This document shows positions 15,231 through 23,965 of a stretch of 29,403 nt of DNA, piece by piece. A program made the position numbers and the translations under genes. Positions within the stretch are counted from its first letter, which is position 1. The number at the start of each line of letters is the position of its first letter. Location: contig DBXH01000031.1 of NCBI GenBank assembly GCA_002309335.1, positions 1 through 29,403 on the forward strand. The letters are read 5' to 3'. Below the pieces are notes generated by a model, which made no database searches, was not told the origin of the DNA, and saw only the letters and a program-made list of their open reading frames with translations. Origin of the DNA: Bacteroidales bacterium UBA1217. Lineage in GTDB: Bacteria; Bacteroidota; Bacteroidia; Bacteroidales; P3.

Positions 15231-17039
15231 TTAGAGTTTTCTGCGGAAAATGCGGTTCCAACGGATGGCTTTGGTGTCTTTGTCCTTTGAGAAGACAATC
15301 ATCGAAGCGCGGCCTACAATATGGTTTTCAGGCACAAAGCCCCAATAACGGCTGTCGGCGCTGTTGTGGCGGTTGTCGCCCATCATCCAGTAATAATTCA
15401 TCTTGAAAGTGTACTGGTCGGTTTGCTTTCCGTTGATAAGGATGCGATCACCGTCGACTTCCAGTTTATTGCCTTCAAACACTTCTATAACACGTTTATA
15501 GAGCGGGAGGGTTTCTGCTGTGAGCTGCACCGTAACGCCTTTGGCAGGAATAGTCACAGGACCGAAGTTGTCGACCGACCAATTGTATGAGCTGCTGTGC
15601 GGGAAAAGCGACTGGCCCGAGTAGCCCTCTTGCGCAGAAAGCGGCATCACCTCAGCGACCATCGGGTTATTCGCCAGACTATAATACATTGCGTCGGTCA
15701 ACGGCAAAGTATAGATCTGTCCCATCATATCAAGCTGCTGCTGCGTGACACCGTTCTGGAGCAATTCCTGGGTCATCTGCATAAAGGCGTTGCCCACAGC
15801 GGCGTCGTTGGCTCCAATAAGTTTGTAGCGCGGTGTAAACCGAACCAAGCAACAGCTGTCACCGTGAGAATACTCCATTGGTTCGACGGTTATGAACTCA
15901 CTGTATTTCTGTGCAATTCGGATTTGCGCGTCGTCAAGGAAAAGGTATTGGTAGTAACCAATCGAACTTTCACAGTCTTCGTTAGAAATACCCTGGCTGA
16001 CAAAGAAATGGGCGTCTTTCTGCAATTTACCAGTAACGAGGTCGCCGCCGAAAGCACCTATCTGTGCCATAGATGCAACATAGTCTTCAAGGCTTTCACT
16101 CATACGGACAGCATAGGTGAACTCCAAGTCTTTCGGATTTTCAACAGCTTTGCCATTGATGAAAACCTTTTGGCTCTTGATCTGCAATGTCTCGCCGGGC
16201 AGACCGATGCAACGTTTGATGAAATTCTCGCGTTTATCGACAGGACGCACGACGATACGTCCAAAAACTCCAGGGTTGTTGGCTATTGCCTCGCGGCCAT
16301 ATTCGCGTACCAGGTCGTGATAAGAGCGGTTACTTTGGAAAGCAGAACATACTGTGTCGCCGTCAGGGAAATTGAACACGGTGGCGTCGAAACGGCTGAC
16401 ACCACGCAAGCCCGGATAACGATGATAGGGCAACTTGATCCATTTAAGATAGGATTCACGCTGTCCGTCGGTGAAAGGCAATACATTGTGGACCAATGGG
16501 AATGACAGTGGAGTCATCGCGGTGCGTGCGCCATACGAAGTTTTGCTGACCATCAGATAATCGCCTACAAGAAGCGACTTTTCCATCGAAGAAGAAGGTA
16601 TCTTATAGAACTCCATACAGTTGCCACGTATAATGACAGCTGCGATAAGGGCAAAGACCAATGCGTCGAGCCATTCACGCATCGATGAGTATTTAACCTC
16701 CTCGTGGGTAGCAGGGTCGACATACTCATAATTGCTCAGACCCAGATAAGGCAAATATGCAAACGGGAAAAGCACGGCGAGAGTCTGTTCCCAAAAGCTG
16801 TGGCGACCAAACACCTTGGCGGTTTCGACGACCAGCATCAAGAAGGTGAAGATGTTGATGGCAGGAATAAGGAAATAAATATACCATTTCCACTTTTTGC
16901 CGCATATTTTTATCCAAAGCACTATGTTATAGATAGGCACAAGGGCTTTCCAAGGGGCTATGCCTATTTTCTTAAATATTAGGAAAAGTCCAATAAAGGG
17001 ACCTATTATGTAAATGATTGCAAAAAGATTATAGAGCAT
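15231..17039 (-). CDS. lepB: Signal peptidase I, extended form
   Basis: Cleaves signal peptides from secreted proteins at the outer face of the inner membrane. The 602-residue protein is far longer than E. coli LepB (324). Residues ~1-100 hold hydrophobic helices of an N-terminal multi-pass region, followed by a further membrane segment at ~122-138. The catalytic Ser is S151 in IPSSSMEKSLLVGDYLMVSK. The catalytic Lys is K275 in ENFIKRCIGLPGE. Box E is GDNRHNSADSRYWGFVPENHIVGRA from about 554. Roughly 277 residues separate the Lys from box E, so there is a large insertion in the beta-domain; long LepB forms are known in Bacteroidales. It follows a glycosyltransferase gene after a repeat-containing 103-bp spacer. 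Confidence 0.95.
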   Translation of the reverse strand: MLYNLFAIIYIIGPFIGLFLIFKKIGIAPWKALVPIYNIVLWIKICGKKWKWYIYFLIPAINIFTFLMLVVETAKVFGRHSFWEQTLAVLFPFAYLPYLGLSNYEYVDPATHEEVKYSSMREWLDALVFALIAAVIIRGNCMEFYKIPSSSMEKSLLVGDYLMVSKTSYGARTAMTPLSFPLVHNVLPFTDGQRESYLKWIKLPYHRYPGLRGVSRFDATVFNFPDGDTVCSAFQSNRSYHDLVREYGREAIANNPGVFGRIVVRPVDKRENFIKRCIGLPGETLQIKSQKVFINGKAVENPKDLEFTYAVRMSESLEDYVASMAQIGAFGGDLVTGKLQKDAHFFVSQGISNEDCESSIGYYQYLFLDDAQIRIAQKYSEFITVEPMEYSHGDSCCLVRFTPRYKLIGANDAAVGNAFMQMTQELLQNGVTQQQLDMMGQIYTLPLTDAMYYSLANNPMVAEVMPLSAQEGYSGQSLFPHSSSYNWSVDNFGPVTIPAKGVTVQLTAETLPLYKRVIEVFEGNKLEVDGDRILINGKQTDQYTFKMNYYWMMGDNRHNSADSRYWGFVPENHIVGRASMIVFSKDKDTKAIRWNRIFRRKL

Positions 17040-17050
17040 TGTGATATTTT

Positions 17051-17110
17051 TTGAAGGGTTTAAAAGGTTCGCTTTGCTTGAAGGGTTGGAAAGGTTTTAA
17101 GGGGTTTAAA
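17051..17110. repeat. GGTTCGCTTTGCTT-cored intergenic repeat (copy 2)
   Basis: TTGAAGGGTTTAAAAGG, then core GGTTCGCTTTGCTT at 17066-17079, then GAAGGGTTGGAAAGGTTTTAAGGGG. It fills most of the spacer between the glycosyltransferase and lepB genes. No terminator-like T run follows it. Confidence 0.7.
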
Positions 17111-17142
17111 ATATACAATATTCCTTAGAAACTTGGTTTTAT

Positions 17143-18312
17143 TTAAAATATTGTGTCAACTTGATTCAAAAGTGTTTTTTTGTCATTATTCCAGTTTAGG
17201 TCGGCGGCGGCACGCTCGAACCGGCTGCGACGCTCATCCAGTGGCAGATTGTCCCAATAGGCCAAAGTGTCGCGTATGGTTTGCGCCAAAACCTGCGGAT
17301 CGGGAGGCATAGAACATTGTGTTGAAGCATCGAACGGAGCCGGCTCGACAAGGGTTCCGATGTTGTAAGTCTGAACAACACGCCTTATTTCCGGAAAATC
17401 GGTTGCCAGCACAGGGACACCGGCTTGAACAAAATCGGCAATGCGATTCGGGAATGAATAATAATAGTTGAGGCCTCGATTTTCGAGCAACGAGAGTCCC
17501 AATGCCGCCGAGGATGTCAAGCAATGAAGAATTGAAGGTTCAACGCGTCCGAGGAAAGTGACATTCTCAAGTTTCGCATCAGCGGCTTCGCGTTTCAACT
17601 GTTGGAAGATATCCCCTACCCCGGCAACGACAAGATGACAGTCAGGCAGATATGGCATAGCGGCCATAATCCACTCTATACCTCGGCCAATATTCACCGC
17701 GCCTTGATAGAGAAGGATTCTCTTGTCGGCAGGCAGTTCCGCCATCAGCCGTTCGGCATCGGCATTGTGCGATGGGAATGACATTGGCACATTACGCACC
17801 ACACACATTTTCAACCCATAACGCTGTTGATATATATCAGCTATCGACTGACATACAGTTGCCGCTGCGCAGTGCGGTCGTGTTAGTTTAGGGAAAATCC
17901 TGTCCTCTATGCGCGTCCAGAAACGTTTGACACGGGGTCGCCCCACCAGTTCGGGCACTTCGGGGAACATTTCGTGGGCATCGAAGAACAACGGTTTGCG
18001 GCGCAACACAGCCGCCAAATAGTTGGCTGGCAGCGTGTCAGTGTCGTTGGCATAAAATGCATCGGTTCGCGAAAAAAGCAGCCGCAGGAAGAGCCGCAGA
18101 TTGTATTCGGCATAAAAGACAGCTTTTTTGCGAAACAAAAGCCGCATACGCACAGTACGATAAGGGCGCTGCAAGGCAACACTCTCCGGTAGACGGCGGC
18201 CTACGAGCGTAACATCATATCCCGCCTCACAAAGAGCGGTGCAGGAACGGTGAACACGCTGGTCGGTGACAAGGTCGTTGGTTACCGAAAGTATTATGCG
18301 TTTATGTTTCAT
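17143..18312 (-). CDS. Glycosyltransferase, GT4-like (GT-B fold)
   Basis: A 389-residue cytosolic protein, probably transferring a sugar from a nucleotide donor in envelope polysaccharide or glycolipid synthesis; donor and acceptor are unknown. The N-terminal Rossmann half starts with ILSVTNDLVTDQRVHRSCTALCEAGYDVTLVGR and contains FFDAHEMFPEVPELV. The C-terminal half carries the GT4 donor-binding features RILLYQGAVNIGRGIEWIM, LVVAGVGD, VTFLGRV and the ENRGLNYYYSFPNRIADFVQAGVPVLATDFPEI segment. It is a single gene with its own promoter box on the minus strand, not in a visible polysaccharide cluster, and precedes lepB. A second, different GT4-like gene is at 25227-26435. Confidence 0.88.
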   Translation of the reverse strand: MKHKRIILSVTNDLVTDQRVHRSCTALCEAGYDVTLVGRRLPESVALQRPYRTVRMRLLFRKKAVFYAEYNLRLFLRLLFSRTDAFYANDTDTLPANYLAAVLRRKPLFFDAHEMFPEVPELVGRPRVKRFWTRIEDRIFPKLTRPHCAAATVCQSIADIYQQRYGLKMCVVRNVPMSFPSHNADAERLMAELPADKRILLYQGAVNIGRGIEWIMAAMPYLPDCHLVVAGVGDIFQQLKREAADAKLENVTFLGRVEPSILHCLTSSAALGLSLLENRGLNYYYSFPNRIADFVQAGVPVLATDFPEIRRVVQTYNIGTLVEPAPFDASTQCSMPPDPQVLAQTIRDTLAYWDNLPLDERRSRFERAAADLNWNNDKKTLLNQVDTIF

Positions 18313-18371
18313 TTATGTATTATTCTGTCTTTCAATATGCAACAGACAATATTCCGTCTGCAAACAGAATG

Positions 18372-18379
18372 CAAAAGTA
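18372..18379 (-). promoter_or_regulatory. -7 promoter box of the glycosyltransferase gene
   Basis: On the minus strand this reads TACTTTTG, matching TAnnTTTG, about 60 bp before the glycosyltransferase start. No clear -33 box was seen. It is divergent from the topA promoter. Confidence 0.45.
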
Positions 18380-18397
18380 CGTTTTTTTTCGGATTTT

Positions 18398-18428
18398 TTT
18401 GCTGTTTCAAGAAATGTTATTAACTTTG
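18398..18428 (+). promoter_or_regulatory. Predicted promoter of topA
   Basis: TTTG at 18398-18401, a 19-bp spacer, TAACTTTG at 18421-18428: a full match to the Bacteroidota promoter. The implied leader before topA is about 115 nt and very AT-rich. Confidence 0.65.
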
Positions 18429-18549
18429 CACTCGCAAGTCAACGGAATTGATTTTGCTTTTTTTATTGAATATAAAACAAATACGTAAAATATTAAATAT
18501 ATTATTCTATAATTATAGTTGATAACGAAAAACAAAGAAAATATATAAT

Positions 18550-20880
18550 ATGAAGAATTTAGTCATAGTAGAGTCGCCCGCGAAAGCAAAGACCATAGAG
18601 AAATTCTTGGGCAAGGATTACACCGTAATGTCCAGCTACGGACATATCCGCGACCTTGCAAAGAAAGAGATGAGTATCGACGTAGACAACGACTACGAAC
18701 CCGAATACCAGATATCGGAAGAAAAGGCAAAGCTGGTTGTAGACCTTAAAAAAGCTGCCAAAGGCGCCGATATGGTGTGGCTAGCATCCGATGAAGACCG
18801 CGAGGGAGAAGCAATAGCCTGGCACCTGCGCGAAACCCTTGACCTGCAGCCCGACAAAACAAAACGTATCGTTTTCAACGAAATCACAAAGAACGCCATA
18901 CTCTATGCCATCGAGCATCCGAGAGACATAGATATGAACCTTGTCGACGCACAGCAGGCGCGCCGCGTCCTTGACCGTCTGGTGGGTTATGAAATCAGCC
19001 CCATCCTTTGGGCTAAGATCAAACCGGCACTGAGCGCAGGACGTGTGCAGAGTGTCGCCGTAAGGCTTATCGTTGAGCGCGAGGACGAAATCCGCAACTT
19101 TAAATCGCAGAGTTTCTTCCGCATTACCGCAACATTACTCAACAATACCAACCGCAAACTTATCGCAGAACTGAACCGCCGTTTCGATACCGAGAGCGAA
19201 GCCAATGCATACCTTGAAGGGCTAAAGGGATGCGGATTCTGCGTTGAGAAAGTCGAGACCAAACCTGCACGCCGCAGTCCTGCACCTCCGTTCACAACAT
19301 CGACCCTGCAGCAGGAAGCAAGCCGCAAACTCGGATATTCCGTGGCCCGCACTATGCAGATTGCACAGCAGCTCTACGAATCGGGATACATAACATATAT
19401 GCGTACCGACTCGACAAACCTCAGCGAGATGGCTCTTGAAATGGCCAAGAAGCAGATTGCCGCCACCTACGGCGATAAATATGTCAAGACACGCCGCTAC
19501 CACACCAAGATAAAAGGCGCCCAGGAGGCACACGAAGCCATACGTCCCACCGATATGCAGGCGACAGACATCAATGCCGATGCCGCACAACGCAAACTCT
19601 ATGAACTGATATGGAAGAGAGCTATCGCTTCGCAGATGGCCGACGCCGAACTGGAGAAGACCACCATTGAAATCAACATAGACAATCATAAGGAGCTCTT
19701 CTGTTGCTCGGGCGAGCAGGTGCTGTTCGACGGATTCCTCAAGGTTTACTTCGAGTCAACCGACGACGAGGAAGAAGAGAACCCCAACCATCAGCTTCCG
19801 CAAGTCAAGAGCGGTATGCCGCTGACACTTGAAATGGCTATGGCGACACAGCACTACACCCAGCATCCACCACGCTACACCGAGGCAAGCCTAGTCAAGA
19901 AACTTGAAGACCTCGGCATCGGACGTCCGTCGACCTACGCACCGACAATCTCGACCATTCTGAAACGCGAATACGTAATCAAAGAAGACCGTGCTCCGCA
20001 GGATTTCGACATTATCACCCTAACACTGACCCCCGACAACAAAATCGCACGCAACCAAAAGACCGAACATCTCGGGGCCGAGAAGGGCAAGCTCTTCCCC
20101 ACCGACATTGGAGCCATTGTCAACCAGTTCCTTATGGAGCACTTCACCGAAATTATGGACTATAATTTCACCGCCAAGGTCGAAAAGGACTTCGACGATG
20201 TCGCCAATGGCACCCAGGCTTGGCGCAATGTCATTGGCCAGTTCTACATTCCGTTCCACCGCAACGTAAAACAGACTCAGAACCACTCGAAACGCACCAG
20301 TGGAGAACGTCTGCTTGGCACCGACCCGACTACAGGCAAGAATGTATACGCCAAGATAGGACGCTATGGCACACTTATTCAGATTGGCGAGACCAATGCC
20401 GACGAAAAGCCCAAATTTGCGTCGATGAAGAAAGGCCAAAGCATCGAAAACATAACACTCGAAGAGGCCCTTGACCTCTTCACCCTGCCTCGCACGCTGG
20501 GCGAATACGAGGGCGGTGACGTTGTAGTAAGCATTGGACGCTTCGGACCATACGTGCGTCACAACAACAAGTTCTATTCGCTGTCCAAGACCGACGATCC
20601 ATACACAGTGACTTTGGAGCGTGCCATAGATATCATCAATGTCAAACGCGAACAGGCCGAAGAGAAAGAGCGTCTCAAAGCATTGTTCCCGCACGACATT
20701 GGAGAGTACGAAGGCGAAAAAGTCGTGTCGAATGTCGGCAAGTTCGGTCCTTATCTGACCTACAAGGGCGAGAACTACCGTATGCCCAAGACCGGCTACG
20801 ACCCGCTGACAATCACTATCGCCCAAGCCGTCTCCATTATCCGCGAGATGCAGGATAAGAAATCAAAGAAGAAGAAATAA
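18550..20880 (+). CDS. topA: DNA topoisomerase I
   Basis: Type IA topoisomerase that relaxes negative supercoils by single-strand passage. The 776-residue protein opens with the TOPRIM domain (LVIVESPAKAKTIEKFLG; acidic triad in ASDEDREGEAIAWHL). The catalytic tyrosine is Y283 in GYITYMRTDSTNLS. The LDRLVGYEISPILWAKI and SAGRVQSVAVRLIVEREDEI blocks are intact. Instead of C-terminal zinc fingers it has at least three IGRxG-type repeats (AKIGRYGTLIQIG, VVSIGRFGPYVRH, VSNVGKFGPYLTYKG), ending in a Lys-rich tail. It is a monocistronic unit, with a promoter at 18398-18428 and a strong hairpin terminator after it. Confidence 0.98.
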   Translation: MKNLVIVESPAKAKTIEKFLGKDYTVMSSYGHIRDLAKKEMSIDVDNDYEPEYQISEEKAKLVVDLKKAAKGADMVWLASDEDREGEAIAWHLRETLDLQPDKTKRIVFNEITKNAILYAIEHPRDIDMNLVDAQQARRVLDRLVGYEISPILWAKIKPALSAGRVQSVAVRLIVEREDEIRNFKSQSFFRITATLLNNTNRKLIAELNRRFDTESEANAYLEGLKGCGFCVEKVETKPARRSPAPPFTTSTLQQEASRKLGYSVARTMQIAQQLYESGYITYMRTDSTNLSEMALEMAKKQIAATYGDKYVKTRRYHTKIKGAQEAHEAIRPTDMQATDINADAAQRKLYELIWKRAIASQMADAELEKTTIEINIDNHKELFCCSGEQVLFDGFLKVYFESTDDEEEENPNHQLPQVKSGMPLTLEMAMATQHYTQHPPRYTEASLVKKLEDLGIGRPSTYAPTISTILKREYVIKEDRAPQDFDIITLTLTPDNKIARNQKTEHLGAEKGKLFPTDIGAIVNQFLMEHFTEIMDYNFTAKVEKDFDDVANGTQAWRNVIGQFYIPFHRNVKQTQNHSKRTSGERLLGTDPTTGKNVYAKIGRYGTLIQIGETNADEKPKFASMKKGQSIENITLEEALDLFTLPRTLGEYEGGDVVVSIGRFGPYVRHNNKFYSLSKTDDPYTVTLERAIDIINVKREQAEEKERLKALFPHDIGEYEGEKVVSNVGKFGPYLTYKGENYRMPKTGYDPLTITIAQAVSIIREMQDKKSKKKK

Positions 20881-20913
20881 GATAGAACGCAGATTAAGTC
20901 AATTCCTAAATAA

Positions 20914-20950
20914 AAAAGAGGTGGACACGTTTTGTTGTTCACCTCTTTTA
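20914..20950 (+). terminator. Intrinsic terminator of topA
   Basis: A 10-bp stem AAAAGAGGTG (20914-20923) / CACCTCTTTT (20940-20949) with a 16-nt loop, 34 bp after the topA stop. The 3' arm ends in a T run, so it fits rho-independent termination. Confidence 0.75.
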
Positions 20951-21010
20951 AAATATTTTTCATCTAACTTTATTTTGAAACTTGTTTCCTTCCATTTTAA
21001 ACAAACTTCG

Positions 21011-21018
21011 TATCTTTG
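21011..21018 (+). promoter_or_regulatory. -7 promoter box of the uvrA-like gene
   Basis: TATCTTTG, an exact TAnnTTTG match about 85 bp before the uvrA-like start codon. No TTTG lies at the standard 19-21-bp distance (the nearest TTG is 26 bp away), so the -33 element is uncertain. Confidence 0.45.
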
Positions 21019-21102
21019 CAAAATAAATGGAAACTATAATTCCACTAATCCTAAAATACGGAATCTCACATTTACAATCAACTCATTCAACTGCTTAAGT
21101 TT

Positions 21103-23367
21103 ATGAAACATAACAACGACTTCGACCATATCATCATCCGCGACGCATCAGAAAACAATTTGAAACATATCAACGTCAAAATTCCCAAAGGGCAAATCAC
21201 AGTGGTAACAGGCGTATCGGGATCGGGCAAGTCGTCGTTGGTCTTGGATACCATAGCTGCCAAATCGCGCCGCGAACTAAACGACACCTTTCCGTCATTC
21301 ACACAACAATATCTGCCCAAATACGGGCGTCCTCACGTGGGGGACATAGAAAACCTGCCCATAGCCATCGTTATCGAACAACGCAAGCCCACCTCCAACT
21401 CTCGCTCTACGGTAGGTACCTACACCGACATCTACGCACTGTTGAGACTGCTGTTCTCACGTATCGGGCAACCCTTTGTGGGCTATTCCGACGCTTTCTC
21501 GTTCAACCACCCATCGGGCAGTTGTCCACGCTGCGGCGGATTGGGCGAAATCAGAGAGCTGGATATTCACAAATTGGTCGATTTCAACAAGTCGCTCAAC
21601 GACGAGGACACCATCCAATACATAGCTTTCCATAAAGGCGGTTGGCGATGGATACGCTATGCCTACAGCGGTCTTTTCGACCTGGACAAGAAAATCAAGG
21701 ACTACACTCCCGAGGAACTTGACCTTTTCCTTAATTCGCCACAAATCAAACTGAAAAATCCTCCGTCAAACTGGCCTAAAACTGCCAAATACGAAGGACT
21801 AATACCTCGAATGTACCGCAGCATTATCAACTCTGAAGAGGGTATGCTGCATGCCTCTGCCATTAACCCTATGCTGACGATGGGAACCTGTCCCGACTGC
21901 GGAGGTACGCGCCTCAACGAAAAGATTCGTTCCTGCAAAATCGGAGGCATAAATATCGCAGAAGTGACAGCAATGAGTATCAGCGACTGCCTCCTATGGA
22001 TAAAGACCATCGACAACCCGTTGGCAGAAGATATCAAGCGAGCTACCAACGAGCGGCTGGCAGCATTAGAGGAAATCGGTCTTGGCTACCTTACACTCGA
22101 CCGCGCCATCGGAACTCTCTCCGGCGGCGAGGCTCAACGCTGCAAGATTGCCAAATACATCAACTCTCCCCTTTCGGACGTGATGTATATCCTCGACGAG
22201 CCTAGTGTGGGTCTGCACAACCACGACATACTACTGATGCAGAAATCGGTGCAAAAACTGAAGAACCACGGTAACACCGTCATCCTTGTGGAACACCACA
22301 AGGAGATAATAAAAATAGCCGACCATATCATCGATATGGGACCTGGCGCAGGTATGAACGGCGGAGAGGTGGTCTTTGAAGGCAGCTACGAAGAGTTGCT
22401 ACACAGCCAGACTCTTACTGGTACTATGCTCAGCACATCGAGCGAAATAAAGGAAACGGTGCGCAAGCCCAAGGAATTCTTTCTGTTAAAAGACGCTAAT
22501 CTGCACAACCTGAAGAGCCTTTCTGTCAACCTTCCTTTAGGAGTGATGTGCGGCATCGCTGGCGTTGCAGGCTCTGGGAAAAGTTCGTTGATGGAATGTT
22601 TCCGCAACGCATATCCTGTCCCAAAAGAGATTGTCTATATCAGTCAGAAGAACATCGGTATCAGCCTGCGTTCCACTCCAGCCACCTATCTTGACGTTGC
22701 CGACGACATACGCAAACTGTTTGCAAAAACAAACAAGACCAAGGCCGATCTCTTCTCCTTCAATGGCAAGGGCGGATGTCCCGTATGCCAAGGGAAAGGA
22801 GTCATTGTCAACGATATGGCTTTTATGGATGCCATAGTGACCACCTGTGAGGCCTGCGGAGGACTACGCTATTCGCCGGAAGTCCTTTCCTACAAGGTGA
22901 AGGGACTGAACATAGCCGAGGTGATGGACCTCACCGCCAATAAAGCCTCTGAGTTGTTTGCCGGCACTGTTATTACCGATAAGCTGGAACCTTTGCGCAA
23001 GGTCGGTTTGGGATATCTCCATCTGAACCAATCACTATCGACTCTCTCGGGAGGAGAGCTGCAACGCATCAAGTTGGCCTCCAGTCTACGCGATACCGGC
23101 AAGATATTCATAATGGACGAACCTTCTGACGGCCTTCACGCGGGCGATATCAAGCGTATACTTAACCTCTTCGACACAATGGTGGAGGCTGGCAATACCA
23201 TCTTCCTTATCGAGCACAACATTGAGATGCTGAAATTATGCGACTATCTCATTGAGTTGGGTCCCGGCGGTGGTGCCATGGGAGGCAGAATCATCTTCAC
23301 TGGAACTCCCAAAGAAATGGCGGAGCATCCCAACTCTGTAACCGGTCCTTATTTACGGACAATCTGA
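21103..23367 (+). CDS. UvrA-like ABC ATPase lacking the UvrB-binding domain
   Basis: A 754-residue protein against about 940 for canonical UvrA. Two ABC modules are present. Walker A1 is GVSGSGKSS at 37-45, signature LSGGE at 339-343, Walker B YILDEPSVGLH. Walker A2 is GVAGSGKSS at 487-495, second LSGGE at 648-652, Walker B IFIMDEPSDGLH. Zinc-module CxxC pairs are at C141/C144, C263/C266, C559/C562 and a later CEAC. In canonical UvrA the UvrB-binding domain lies between Walker A1 and the first zinc module; here that interval is only ~95 residues, so the domain is missing. This is the architecture of UvrA2/DrrC-type paralogues, linked in other bacteria to tolerance of DNA-binding drugs; that role here is inference. 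Own promoter, no clear operon partner. Confidence 0.9.
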   Translation: MKHNNDFDHIIIRDASENNLKHINVKIPKGQITVVTGVSGSGKSSLVLDTIAAKSRRELNDTFPSFTQQYLPKYGRPHVGDIENLPIAIVIEQRKPTSNSRSTVGTYTDIYALLRLLFSRIGQPFVGYSDAFSFNHPSGSCPRCGGLGEIRELDIHKLVDFNKSLNDEDTIQYIAFHKGGWRWIRYAYSGLFDLDKKIKDYTPEELDLFLNSPQIKLKNPPSNWPKTAKYEGLIPRMYRSIINSEEGMLHASAINPMLTMGTCPDCGGTRLNEKIRSCKIGGINIAEVTAMSISDCLLWIKTIDNPLAEDIKRATNERLAALEEIGLGYLTLDRAIGTLSGGEAQRCKIAKYINSPLSDVMYILDEPSVGLHNHDILLMQKSVQKLKNHGNTVILVEHHKEIIKIADHIIDMGPGAGMNGGEVVFEGSYEELLHSQTLTGTMLSTSSEIKETVRKPKEFFLLKDANLHNLKSLSVNLPLGVMCGIAGVAGSGKSSLMECFRNAYPVPKEIVYISQKNIGISLRSTPATYLDVADDIRKLFAKTNKTKADLFSFNGKGGCPVCQGKGVIVNDMAFMDAIVTTCEACGGLRYSPEVLSYKVKGLNIAEVMDLTANKASELFAGTVITDKLEPLRKVGLGYLHLNQSLSTLSGGELQRIKLASSLRDTGKIFIMDEPSDGLHAGDIKRILNLFDTMVEAGNTIFLIEHNIEMLKLCDYLIELGPGGGAMGGRIIFTGTPKEMAEHPNSVTGPYLRTI

Positions 23368-23387
23368 CGATTGTTTCTGCTAGAGGA

Positions 23388-23441
23388 TGTTAAAAAGATT
23401 TTAAAGGTTTGAAAGGTTCGCTTCGCTTAAAAGGTTGGAAA
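23388..23441. repeat. GGTTCGCTTCGCTT-cored repeat overlapping a gene end (copy 3)
   Basis: GATTTTAAAGGTTTGAAA, core GGTTCGCTTCGCTT at 23415-23428, then AAAAGGTTGGAAAG. The TAA stop of the minus-strand acetyltransferase gene (23427-23429) and its last residues PTF are encoded within this repeat. Confidence 0.7.
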
Positions 23442-23933
23442 GTCTTCTGCAAACTGTTTCAATGCCGGCTCGTTCAAACGCTGCACCGTCCACTCGTCCA
23501 TAGGTATGGCTCCAATGGAACGGTATATCGCCAGCGATGGTTTATTCCAATCAAGGCATATCCATTCCATACGACCGCAGTTGCGCTCCACGGCAATATT
23601 AGCAAGATATTTAAGAAGCGCCTTACCATAGCCTTTGCCGCGCTTTTCAGGCAGAATGAAGAGATCCTCAAGATAGAGTCCTTTTCGTCCCACGAATGTT
23701 GAAAAATTGTGGAAGAAAAGGGCAAAACCAACAACAGAACTGTTTTCCTCGGCAAAGACCACCTCGGCAGAACGCTCTACAAAAAGAGAATTGTATAAGG
23801 TTGCCTCGTCAGCAACAACCTCGTCGGAGCATTTCTCATACTCGGCCAATTTCTTTATAAAGTCAAGAACAAGACCTGCCTCGTCTTCCCTTGCTGGCCG
23901 TATGTTGAATTTTGGTTCCATAGTGTCAATCAT
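23427..23933 (-). CDS. GNAT acetyltransferase, SSAT (spermidine/diamine N-acetyltransferase)-like
   Basis: A 168-residue cytosolic acetyl-CoA-dependent N-acetyltransferase. The GNAT core is complete: N-terminal IRPAREDEAGLVLDFIKKLAEYEKC, VVGFALFFHNFSTFVGRKGLYLEDLFILPEKRGKGYGKALLKYL (acetyl-CoA loop RGKGYG) and the C-terminal MEWICLDWNKPSLAIYRSIGA. The order of these blocks and the LYLEDLF and WNxPS motifs resemble eukaryotic SSAT1/diamine acetyltransferases, so a polyamine or similar amine substrate is plausible but unproven. ATG at 23933 gives MIDTMEPKF; a start four codons later (MEPKF) is equally possible. It follows hflX by 32 bp on the minus strand and its 3' end lies in a dispersed repeat. 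Confidence 0.85.
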   Translation of the reverse strand: MIDTMEPKFNIRPAREDEAGLVLDFIKKLAEYEKCSDEVVADEATLYNSLFVERSAEVVFAEENSSVVGFALFFHNFSTFVGRKGLYLEDLFILPEKRGKGYGKALLKYLANIAVERNCGRMEWICLDWNKPSLAIYRSIGAIPMDEWTVQRLNEPALKQFAEDFPTF

Positions 23934-23965
23934 TGAATCAAAATTGTTGCGTTTAAACCATCTGC

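Noticed and set aside
15066..15290. 74-codon plus and 81-codon minus frames at the lepB end
   Set aside because: Both overlap hairpins and the lepB 3' end and have no start context or protein features.
20020..20826. 268-codon minus-strand frame
   Set aside because: Antisense to the topA C-terminal region; topA is certain.
21103..23367. Canonical UvrA
   Set aside because: Length 754 and the missing UvrB-binding interval between Walker A1 and the first zinc module exclude the full-length form.
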